From positions 1-5,015 of the forward strand of contig CADBXQ010000093.1 in NCBI GenBank assembly GCA_902798675.1: a DNA stretch of 5,015 nt, read 5' to 3'. Origin of the DNA: Oscillospiraceae bacterium. Lineage in GTDB: Bacteria > Bacillota > Clostridia > Oscillospirales > Ruminococcaceae. The translations under genes were made by a program, and so were the position numbers. Every line of letters begins with the position of its first letter. Positions within the stretch are counted from its first letter, which is position 1. This document shows, in pieces, positions 1 to 5,015 of this stretch. Below the pieces are notes generated by a model, which was not told the origin of the DNA, did not search any database, and saw only the letters and a list, made by a program, of their open reading frames with translations.

Positions 1-1450
1 CTGCGCCGCCACTAAAGATAAAGCCTCCAAGCCCTCCAAGCCCTCCAAGCCCTCCAAGCCCTCCAAGCCCTCCATTTCCTCCGTCTCCTCCGGGTACTTC
101 GCCGAATAACTTGTCTGCTTTGTACGTCTGCCCGTCTCCGCCTGTTCCGCCTGTTCCGCCTGTTCCACCTGTTCCACCCATTCCGCCTTCTCCTCCTTCA
201 AGTCCGTCTCCTCCTCGGCCTCCGTTTCCGCCATTTCCACCATTTCCGCCGCTAAGGCCGGACGTTGTTCCGCCATATTCTATACCTCCAACTTCAATTC
301 CTCCGCCACCGGAACGTTCAGCATATTGATGGCCGTTGCCGCCTTGGCCGCCATTGCCGCCATTGCCGCCATTGCCGCCATTTCCACCATAACCATTTAG
401 AGCAAAACACCTTTCAATTGTCCCGCCAACAAAAATCACTCTGCCTGATTTTCCACAACAATAAATTGCTCCTCCCTTGCCGTTTCCTCCATTTCCTCCA
501 TTTCCTCCATCTCCTCCGGCGCAACCTTCTTGTCCAGCACAGCCATTTTCACCATTTCGCTGAGACTTGCTTTTCATTAATCCTGATTCGCCATCTTCCC
601 CGTTATACCCCTGACCGCCATTGCCACCATTTCCACCATCGCCACCATTTCCACCATCGCCTCCAATGGCCGAGCAATTTTTTATAACTGCTCCCGGACT
701 GAGTTTAACCGTTGCGTCATTGCAATATATTGCTCCGCCCAAAGCATCTTTTCCATTTTCTCCCTTATCTCCTGGGCTTCCGATTGAGCCACTACGGTAG
801 CTATAATTATAATTTGCCGGCTTATATAGGTCCCGGATTTTGTAAATTCTTCCGGTCGATCCCTTGCTTCCGTTTGTGCCGTTTTTTCCTGGTTTTCCTT
901 GATTTTTGCAATTTTGAATTGTTGCTCCCTTGCCAATTTCTAGGGTTGAATTTTCCCCAGATATATTGACAAAAGCGCCTTCCCTGCGTTGATTTGCGCC
1001 ATCAATTGTGATGTTTTTTAAAATAACCCTGCAGCCGCTCACTTTCAAGAAAAACAAATTCGGCGTTGAAATTTTTATTGTCCTATTGTTTCCGTCTATG
1101 ACTATTGTCTTGTCCTTATATTTTTCATCGGAGAAATCAACAAGGTGTGATACATCCCCAATTTTGTCGGAAATCTCCAAATCTTTTGACAAGCTGATCA
1201 ATATTTTATTTTTTGATTTAAGTTTTTCTGTCGTCAAACTGTTGTTAGCAGCCAAGTTAATCATATCGTTCTTGCTTTTAATTTCAACGATCGCTGTCTT
1301 CGAGTCCACCTGTTCAGTTCCTCCATATGCACAAACTGTGTATTGAGGCATATGCATTGGGAAGGTCGCAAAAACCATCATCAAACAAATTAAAGTTGAA
1401 ATAGACCTCTTTAAACTGCGCTGCAAATTGGTTTTAAATAAACTTTGCAT
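1..1450 (-). CDS. Secreted glycine-repeat/beta-helix surface protein, C-terminus beyond the window
   Basis: The frame is open for 483 codons from ATG 1450-1448 to the left edge with no stop, so the 3' end is missing. AGGGAG lies 11 nt upstream (1467-1462). Residues 1-41 form a signal peptide: basic start, hydrophobic core about 17-30, likely cleavage after VCA. Residues 42-155 resemble the N-terminal domain of the neighbouring 770-residue protein. Beta-helix-like rungs follow (about 157-183, 238-261, 326-350, and one starting at 475), with GGAIYC near the start and an NC or RC near the end of the complete ones. Between rungs lie glycine-repeat blocks: collagen-like GXY triplets at 185-200 and 221-235, then GGX triplets (X mostly N, D, T or L) within 262-325 and 351-474. 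GGX runs are known to form polyglycine-II helices in some proteins, such as phage S16 adhesin and snow-flea antifreeze protein; that fold is inferred here. The likely role is an extracellular structural or adhesive protein. No enzyme motif was seen. Its anchor, if any, lies outside the window. Confidence 0.88.
   Translation of the reverse strand, partial: MQSLFKTNLQRSLKRSISTLICLMMVFATFPMHMPQYTVCAYGGTEQVDSKTAIVEIKSKNDMINLAANNSLTTEKLKSKNKILISLSKDLEISDKIGDVSHLVDFSDEKYKDKTIVIDGNNRTIKISTPNLFFLKVSGCRVILKNITIDGANQRREGAFVNISGENSTLEIGKGATIQNCKNQGKPGKNGTNGSKGSTGRIYKIRDLYKPANYNYSYRSGSIGSPGDKGENGKDALGGAIYCNDATVKLSPGAVIKNCSAIGGDGGNGGDGGNGGNGGQGYNGEDGESGLMKSKSQRNGENGCAGQEGCAGGDGGNGGNGGNGKGGAIYCCGKSGRVIFVGGTIERCFALNGYGGNGGNGGNGGNGGQGGNGHQYAERSGGGGIEVGGIEYGGTTSGLSGGNGGNGGNGGRGGDGLEGGEGGMGGTGGTGGTGGTGGDGQTYKADKLFGEVPGGDGGNGGLGGLGGLGGLGGLGGFIFSGGA
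31..74. repeat. 9-bp tandem repeat, about 4.9 perfect copies (encodes GGL)
   Basis: The unit gccctccaa occurs at 31-39, 40-48, 49-57 and 58-66, with a final partial copy at 67-74. A near copy lacking one c sits at 23-30. On the minus strand it encodes consecutive Gly-Gly-Leu triplets using identical codons, which points to recent duplication by slippage or unequal crossover. Copy changes would keep the reading frame. Confidence 0.95.
141..176. repeat. 9-bp tandem repeat, four copies (encodes GGT)
   Basis: The unit cctgttcc[g/a] occurs at 141-149, 150-158, 159-167 and 168-176. The first two copies end in g and the last two in a, which suggests pairwise duplication. It encodes four Gly-Gly-Thr triplets on the minus strand. 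Confidence 0.95.
347..382. repeat. 9-bp tandem repeat, four perfect copies (encodes GGN)
   Basis: The unit gccgccatt occurs at 347-355, 356-364, 365-373 and 374-382. It encodes Gly-Gly-Asn triplets on the minus strand with fixed codons (GGC GGC AAT), unlike the GGA GGA AAT version at 483-509. Confidence 0.95.
483..509. repeat. 9-bp tandem repeat, three perfect copies (encodes GGN)
   Basis: The unit tttcctcca occurs at 483-491, 492-500 and 501-509, with degenerate copies after it. It encodes Gly-Gly-Asn with GGA GGA AAT codons. The amino-acid repeat matches the block at 347-382 but the codons differ, so the two blocks expanded separately. Confidence 0.92.
623..658. repeat. 18-bp tandem repeat, two perfect copies (encodes GDGGNG)
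   Basis: The unit gccaccatttccaccatc occurs at 623-640 and 641-658. It is a double 9-mer encoding alternating GGD and GGN triplets on the minus strand, a higher-order duplication of the basic repeat. Confidence 0.92.
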
Positions 1451-1516
1451 TAAAACACACACTCCCTTAAAAAATTAAAATAAACATTTAAAATTTCCCA
1501 AACCATGGAACCCCTC

Positions 1517-1554
1517 TGGACTAAACAACCTAAATCAGCATCTGTTTCTGTCCA
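1517..1554 (-). other. Hairpin at the predicted 5' end of the glycine-repeat gene's leader
   Basis: TGGAC (1517-1521) pairs with GTCCA (1550-1554), and AAACA (1523-1527) pairs with TGTTT (1543-1547). This gives 10 bp broken by a 1-nt/2-nt internal loop, with a 15-nt terminal loop. The predicted transcript start is near 1555, so the hairpin would begin at about the second nucleotide of the leader. A stabilising 5' stem-loop is one possible role. The stem is imperfect and could be chance. Confidence 0.45.
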
Positions 1555-1561
1555 TATTTAA

Positions 1562-1591
1562 ATTATATCATTTTATGACAATTTATGTCAA
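1562..1591 (-). promoter_or_regulatory. Strong housekeeping-type promoter for the glycine-repeat gene
   Basis: On the minus strand there is a perfect -35 TTGACA (1591-1586), an 18-nt spacer and a perfect -10 TATAAT (1567-1562). The -10 is extended by TG at 1570-1569. The predicted start is near 1555 (an A), giving a leader of about 105 nt. The promoter lies downstream of the terminator at 1648-1696, so this gene can be transcribed independently of its upstream paralogue. Confidence 0.82.
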
Positions 1592-1647
1592 TATGTATTT
1601 TGGAAAACCACTAATTGTATTATTTTATTTGGTTATATTTGACTAAT

Positions 1648-1696
1648 AAAAAATACGAAACACTCGCTTTACTTCTAAGCTAATGCTTCGTATTTT
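1648..1696 (-). terminator. Intrinsic terminator of the 770-residue protein gene
   Basis: AAAATACGAA (1650-1659) pairs perfectly with TTCGTATTTT (1687-1696). An inner GCTT/AAGC stem (1666-1669 with 1677-1680) extends the hairpin. Read on the minus strand it begins 9 nt after the TAA at 1708-1706, and the 3' arm runs into six Ts followed by ATT. The outer stem is AT-rich, so strength is uncertain, but its position fits a Rho-independent terminator. Confidence 0.75.
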
Positions 1697-1705
1697 AAAA
1701 TAAAA

Positions 1706-4018
1706 TTAAACTCTATTTGCTCCCTTATTTTTCAAAACAAAAACAACTACTGCTGCGCCGATTGCAACAACCGCTGCTCCAATAAGCCAGGGAACCATCA
1801 TTTCAAACAAATCATTTTTGCTGATCTCGTCAATAATAGCATACGGACTGAAATGGTTTGTTTTGAATTTGCAATATTTTTTCTCATAAACCGTTGTTAT
1901 CTCTTCATCAAACTCCTCATCAACTCCTGAAGAAATGTGCAAAATTTGCAGATCATTTTCATCATATCCATCCGGACAAGGCATAAACACTGTAACTGTG
2001 GAATCTTTGGGCAGGGTGAATATGTCTCCACTTGAATTTTGAATAGATATATCATAAATCCCCATTTTTTCAATGTTGTTCAAATATCTTGAATCTATAT
2101 CCTTAATTCTTTGCTTCCATTCGTCCGAATCCTTTTGAACTTTTTTAACGAAAAGGTGATATCCCTCTGGAATGATTTTGTCTTTTGCTGTCAAAACTAT
2201 CCCGCTATCAAGATCTATTTGAACAATTTCTGAGTCTTCATCCTCATCTAAAAATGCTGCAAGGCCGCCATAAACATATAGATCATTATCGCTTACACTT
2301 TTTGTGAATATTCCTGCGTCATCTTCATCATATTTATCATCTTCATCTTCATCGTCTTCATCATAGTTTTCATATTTTTTTCCACTTTCACTATCTCCAG
2401 AAAAATCTTCACTTCCACTAATTCTAGTGTCAGAATCCCAATCATATTGCTCGCCGGCTCCTTGTGAATTAGATTTTACCTCGCCGCTTGAAACAAAGCC
2501 ACCGTTACGCATATCGTTATTTTCCGGAAGTGGGGGAGCTAATTCCTTCACTTCAATATATCGCCTACCCTCTCCCTCAATATCAGCCGGGCGTTCACAA
2601 AGATATATTCCACCATATCCGCCACACAAGGAAGGATAGGTATCTATGTTGAAGGCGGATTGCAGATTTAAAATTTGGAACAAACCGGATTCTTTTTTTG
2701 CAATAGATATTTTCGAAGTATAACATGCATATATGGCACTACCATGACTGTAACCATTCATGGGAACACAACAACCAGTAATTGTTCCTTTTTCCAAACG
2801 AGCTTCGCAGCCTTCACCAACATATATAGCGCCACCGTAGCCAGAATGGCAACCAGAAATCTCTCCCCCCTGCATAATAAATGATGCGCCTTCAGAATAT
2901 CCAAATCCTATTGAATCCTTTGATACATATATAGCACCACCATAAGAAGCGTAACAGCCAGAAATTGTTCCTCCAGTCATAATAAAAGATGATCCTAAAC
3001 ATACTTTTACCGCACCACCGTCAGCGCCTCCGCAATTAACAAAATTTCCTCCCGCCATAACAAGCTTTGCTCCATCTAATGCTATGGCAGATCCTTGACA
3101 TTCTTCAAAATTTCCTGCGTTTATGTTCACATTGCCTCCATAAGCAAATGCAACACCACCTAAACGCGCATAGCACTTATTAAAAGATCCTCCTGTAATA
3201 TTCACGGTTGCGTTCTCAGAACATATAATGCCTCGGTCAGCTCGACAATTATGAAAAAATCCTCCTGTAATGTTAACAATTCCTCCAGAACAATACACAA
3301 CACTTCCGCTGCTGTTATGTGAGCCGCAGTACGAAAAGTCTCCGCCTTCAATATTTACAGTTCCTCGATCACACCATATGAAGTTGCCGCGCGATCTATC
3401 CGAACTCTGTTTACTATCAATTTTGGAATATTTAGAAAATTTCACGCCTTCTCCGATGGTGATTGAACCTCCTTCAACACGTATAGCGCTATGCACATAT
3501 ATATCTTCCATAGCGCCATATGACTGATCTGGGGTTGCAGTTCCAGTAATATTGATGTCCCTCAATGTCACATTTGAATTTTTTGCTCTCAGCAGACCAG
3601 ACTTTGTGCTTTTAATCGTAATGGTTTGAGGAGCCCGGGGATTTGCAGAAGTGATTATTATTGATTTTCCTTCACATTCCAAAGAATATTCTGGGGAAGA
3701 AAACCATCCGTTGCTTGTTGTTATATCTTTAGTTAAAGCTATCAATGTTTGCTCTCCAGAGTTAGCCTGTTTTATTGCTTTTTGCAACTCTTTTAAACTT
3801 GAAACCACCACTATTCTGGGTCCGCCGCCGCCTTCCAGAGAAATCTCTTGCCCATCATCCAAAAGCTCAACCTCATTCGGAATGGCTTGAGTTTGAACGT
3901 CATCTTGAGCAAAAACTGCGCCGCTGAGCATGTTTACAGGGCAAGTCACCCAAACCATCATAACGCACACTAAAATAGAAATGATTTTTTTAAATTTTTC
4001 TTTAATTTTTGTTCTCAT
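1706..4018 (-). CDS. Secreted beta-helix surface protein with acidic linker and C-terminal membrane anchor (770 aa)
   Basis: This is a complete gene. Start ATG 4018-4016 has GAGAGGTG upstream (4034-4027), about 8 nt from the ATG. Residues 1-37 form a signal peptide (core about 12-30; VFA before the likely cut). Residues 65-165 form an N-terminal domain shared with the gene to the left. Residues 170-440 hold at least eight repeats of about 22-35 residues, of the form VNITGGxFxxCxA...GGAIY, a pattern typical of right-handed beta-helices such as pectate-lyase-like folds and Pmp-type GGAI repeats. Residues 526-567 are hydrophilic and end in an almost pure Asp/Glu run (553-567). Residues 585-730 look like a beta-sandwich domain ending in NHFSPYAIID, a motif I associate with Gram-positive surface proteins just before the anchor. 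Residues about 740-762 form a membrane helix followed by KNKGANRV. No LPXTG sorting motif and no catalytic motif are visible. The protein is probably tethered to the outer face of the membrane as an adhesin or structural protein. An intrinsic terminator follows the stop. Confidence 0.93.
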   Translation of the reverse strand: MRTKIKEKFKKIISILVCVMMVWVTCPVNMLSGAVFAQDDVQTQAIPNEVELLDDGQEISLEGGGGPRIVVVSSLKELQKAIKQANSGEQTLIALTKDITTSNGWFSSPEYSLECEGKSIIITSANPRAPQTITIKSTKSGLLRAKNSNVTLRDINITGTATPDQSYGAMEDIYVHSAIRVEGGSITIGEGVKFSKYSKIDSKQSSDRSRGNFIWCDRGTVNIEGGDFSYCGSHNSSGSVVYCSGGIVNITGGFFHNCRADRGIICSENATVNITGGSFNKCYARLGGVAFAYGGNVNINAGNFEECQGSAIALDGAKLVMAGGNFVNCGGADGGAVKVCLGSSFIMTGGTISGCYASYGGAIYVSKDSIGFGYSEGASFIMQGGEISGCHSGYGGAIYVGEGCEARLEKGTITGCCVPMNGYSHGSAIYACYTSKISIAKKESGLFQILNLQSAFNIDTYPSLCGGYGGIYLCERPADIEGEGRRYIEVKELAPPLPENNDMRNGGFVSSGEVKSNSQGAGEQYDWDSDTRISGSEDFSGDSESGKKYENYDEDDEDEDDKYDEDDAGIFTKSVSDNDLYVYGGLAAFLDEDEDSEIVQIDLDSGIVLTAKDKIIPEGYHLFVKKVQKDSDEWKQRIKDIDSRYLNNIEKMGIYDISIQNSSGDIFTLPKDSTVTVFMPCPDGYDENDLQILHISSGVDEEFDEEITTVYEKKYCKFKTNHFSPYAIIDEISKNDLFEMMVPWLIGAAVVAIGAAVVVFVLKNKGANRV
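2318..2362. repeat. Imperfect trinucleotide tract encoding an Asp/Glu run
   Basis: Degenerate tca/ttc triplets encode residues 553-567 of the 770-residue protein, all Asp or Glu except one Lys-Tyr pair. The tract separates the beta-helix from the C-terminal domain and could bind cations or act as an extended spacer; both roles are inferred. Triplet slippage here would keep the frame. Confidence 0.7.
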
Positions 4019-4117
4019 TTTTAAAACACCTCTCTTTTTTTAAAATATCCTAGTTTTTTAACGCTTCCACCCCCATCTTAAAATTAAATCAAGGTTTGTT
4101 TTTTCTTTTTATATGTA

Positions 4118-4153
4118 TAAGATTCATAAAAACAATAATTTTTATGAATCTTA
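4118..4153 (-). other. Perfect 15-bp hairpin at the predicted 5' end of the 770-residue gene's transcript
   Basis: TAAGATTCATAAAAA (4118-4132) is exactly complementary to TTTTTATGAATCTTA (4139-4153), with a 6-nt loop (caataa). The predicted start is near 4152, so the hairpin would occupy almost exactly the first 35 nt of the leader. No T-run follows on either strand, which argues against a terminator. It could be a 5' stem-loop that stabilises mRNA, or a dyad operator overlapping the start site. Confidence 0.8.
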
Positions 4154-4158
4154 ACTAA

Positions 4159-4187
4159 ATTATAACATATTTTAATAAATTTTGCAA
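4159..4187 (-). promoter_or_regulatory. Promoter of the 770-residue protein gene
   Basis: On the minus strand: -35 TTGCAA (4187-4182), a 17-nt spacer, and a perfect -10 TATAAT (4164-4159) extended by TG at 4167-4166. The predicted start is near 4152, giving a leader of about 134 nt before the ATG at 4018. Confidence 0.75.
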
Positions 4188-4370
4188 TATTAATATTTAA
4201 TTTATATTTATGATTTTTATTTTAAACATTTTGTAAATATTATATAAATTTTTGTTTAAATCACAGCAACTATTTGGATAAATCGCCACAAACTCTGTCT
4301 TGAATTAATTAATATAATCTAAAATATATGTTTTATTTTAATTTAAGCGAACTTTCATGATAAATTTTAG

Positions 4371-4520
4371 AAAGAGAAGCTCAAAGTCAAACAAAGCCCT
4401 TGGTGGCGGGATATTCTTCCTGCTTTAGGCAATTTTAACAAACATTGCAATGAAATTTTGTGCAAAATAACCGAAAAAGAAGTGGCTAACATCTTTTCTA
4501 ATAGTATGCCAGCTCTTTGA
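4371..4520 (+). pseudogene. Possible gene remnant: headless 49-codon frame, amidohydrolase-like tail (tentative)
   Basis: An open frame runs from just after TAG (4368-4370) to TGA (4518-4520), with no ATG until four codons before the stop. Its translation has ordinary protein composition, including WWRDILPALGNF and ITEKEVANIFSNSMPAL. The pattern 'helix, sdEEv..If..N...L' resembles the last helix of TIM-barrel metal-dependent hydrolases (TatD, phosphotriesterase or amidohydrolase type). Base composition is less AT-rich than the flanks. No upstream part of such an enzyme is readable in any frame between 4261 and 4370. It may be the 3' stub of a deleted gene; chance remains possible. Confidence 0.3.
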
Positions 4521-4532
4521 TTTAAAAAAATT

Positions 4533-4561
4533 TTGCAATATATTTGCTATTAAGATATAAA
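4533..4561 (+). promoter_or_regulatory. Weak upstream promoter candidate for the right-hand gene
   Basis: Plus-strand TTGCAA (4533-4538), a 17-nt spacer and TATAAA (4556-4561). It has the right spacing but lacks a TG extension and lies in AT-rich sequence where such matches are common. The promoter at 4660-4687 is a much better candidate. Confidence 0.25.
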
Positions 4562-4659
4562 AAACCAATTAAATTCAATAAATATTTGAAATAAACACAT
4601 TATTTTTGCGTATTCTTTAAAAAAATTTACATTTTAATCCATTTAATTTGAAAAAAGGC

Positions 4660-4687
4660 TTGCATATTTGTCATTTTGTGATATAAT
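4660..4687 (+). promoter_or_regulatory. Strong extended -10 promoter for the right-hand gene
   Basis: Plus-strand TTGCAT (4660-4665), a 16-nt spacer and a perfect TATAAT (4682-4687) preceded by TG at 4679-4680. The predicted start is near 4694, with an A at 4693. This falls on the first in-frame ATG (4693-4695), which matters for choosing the start of the gene. Confidence 0.75.
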
Positions 4688-4692
4688 GGTAA

Positions 4693-5015
4693 ATGTTTCT
4701 AATAATATTCTCGATTTTAGCAAAATTATGGAGGTATGTAACTGTATTTAGGGTTAAAATTTTTACGGCAATTTTGAGTGTTTCGCTCACATCTACACTG
4801 GTTATTTACGGGTTGTTTTCTAATCCGAATCAAATTCAACAAAACAAACAAGAATTTTCAAAAACTAATCCGCTGAAATTTGGAAAAGGAAACCAAGAAA
4901 TCAAAAAAGTTGAAGAAGGCTCAGGCGGCGAAAAACCCCAATCTGATCCAAAGGGTCCACCAAAGGACGACGAATTTGATTTTGAAAACTTTATACAAGA
5001 AGATGACAAAATTAA
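4693..5015 (+). CDS. Unrecognised membrane-anchored or exported acidic protein, start uncertain, C-terminus beyond the window
   Basis: The frame is open from a TAA at 4690-4692 to the right edge (107 codons). From codon 4744 the protein reads FRVKIFTAILSVSL, then a hydrophobic stretch to about IYGLF, which looks like a signal peptide or membrane anchor. A polar region follows, rich in Gln, Asn and Lys, then GSGGEKPQSDPKGPPKDD and a strongly acidic stretch with Phe. I recognise no family. The start is a problem. ATG 4693 is the only in-frame ATG but sits on the predicted transcript start, so it would be leaderless. The GGAGG at 4730-4734 is ideally spaced for codon 4744, which is GTA, not a normal start. 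Starting at 4693 would add a second hydrophobic stretch (FLIIFSIL). The coordinates use ATG 4693. The frame itself is more secure than the start. Confidence 0.6.
   Translation, partial: MFLIIFSILAKLWRYVTVFRVKIFTAILSVSLTSTLVIYGLFSNPNQIQQNKQEFSKTNPLKFGKGNQEIKKVEEGSGGEKPQSDPKGPPKDDEFDFENFIQEDDKI
4730..4734 (+). promoter_or_regulatory. Shine-Dalgarno site without a usable start codon
   Basis: GGAGG is the only good ribosome-binding site in the leader of the right-hand gene. The ATG at 4736-4738 is 1 nt away and is followed at once by TAA. ATG 4728-4730 opens only a 7-codon frame. The codon at 9-nt spacing in the long frame is GTA (4744-4746), one base from GTG. The site therefore argues that translation begins near 4744, not at 4693. 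Confidence 0.6.

Larger units (their letters stand above)
4188..4659. other. AT-rich divergent spacer with little recognisable content
   Basis: This spacer lies between the divergent promoters. I see no complete gene, RNA gene, mobile element or CRISPR array. The only coding-like stretch is the headless frame at 4371-4520, and there is one weak promoter-like match at 4533-4561. Composition is extremely AT-rich, so short motif matches are expected by chance. Confidence 0.6.

Noticed and set aside
111..329. Plus-strand proline-rich open frame (PPVPPVPP type)
   Set aside because: It is the antisense reading of the GGX codons of the minus-strand gene, with no ribosome site or promoter of its own.
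31..660. Possible CRISPR array or regulatory repeat cluster
   Set aside because: Units are 9 or 18 bp, directly adjacent without spacers, and translate to GGX in frame.
265..687. Plus-strand His/Cys-rich open frame (HCRHCRH)
   Set aside because: It is another antisense shadow of the 9-bp repeats. Its apparent metal-binding look comes only from the repeat.
682..936. Minus-strand 84-codon open frame rich in Lys, Glu and Gln
   Set aside because: It overlaps the glycine-repeat gene in another frame. The gene's frame has the signal peptide, rungs and repeats.
1008..1346. Plus-strand 112-codon open frame with hydrophobic stretches
   Set aside because: It is antisense to the N-terminal domain of the minus-strand gene, which has a clear promoter, ribosome site and paralogue.
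1..1450. Mycobacterial PE_PGRS-type protein
   Set aside because: The GGX repeats look similar, but there is no PE domain, the genome is AT-rich, and the protein has a signal peptide and GGAIY rungs instead.
4050..4076. Minus-strand 8-codon upstream frame in the leader of the 770-residue gene (MGVEALKN)
   Set aside because: No ribosome-binding site precedes it, and a frame this short in a leader is expected by chance.
4118..4153. Hairpin as a transcription terminator
   Set aside because: No run of Ts follows on either strand, and it sits immediately downstream of a good promoter.

Overview
This window looks like part of a low-GC, Gram-positive-type genome, probably Bacillota and Clostridia-like. 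That is an inference from several signs: very AT-rich spacers, extended -10 promoters (TGnTATAAT), purine-rich Shine-Dalgarno sites, and a large secreted protein that ends in a single membrane helix with a basic tail instead of an outer-membrane autotransporter domain. No housekeeping gene is present to fix the taxon.

Layout, left to right. (1) Positions 1-1450, minus strand: the first 483 codons of a secreted protein that runs off the left edge. It has an ordinary signal peptide and N-terminal domain. It then alternates beta-helix-like rungs (GGAIYC...NCxA) with long collagen-like GXY and poly-GGX stretches. (2) Positions 1451-1705: a spacer with a strong minus-strand promoter, a leader hairpin, and the intrinsic terminator of the upstream gene. 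(3) Positions 1706-4018, minus strand: a complete 770-residue secreted protein with a predicted right-handed beta-helix, a highly acidic linker, an 'HFSPYAI'-type C-terminal domain and a C-terminal membrane anchor. (4) Positions 4019-4692: a divergent, very AT-rich spacer with the minus-strand promoter of gene 3, a perfect 15-bp hairpin at the predicted 5' end of its transcript, a 49-codon coding-like remnant with no start codon, and a strong plus-strand promoter. (5) Positions 4693-5015, plus strand: the start of an unrecognised membrane-anchored or exported acidic protein. It runs off the right edge and its start codon is unclear.

The two minus-strand genes are diverged tandem paralogues with matching signal peptides, N-terminal domains and rung motifs. 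Each has its own promoter, and a terminator separates them, so they can be expressed independently. The most striking point is structural. In the 770-residue protein the turn between rungs is only a few residues long. In the paralogue the same turn has grown into glycine-repeat insertions of about 54, 64 and 124 residues. The DNA under these insertions consists of 9-bp-based tandem repeats that preserve the reading frame when copy number changes. Together the genes suggest a variable cell-surface adhesin-like family, but no function can be assigned from sequence alone.
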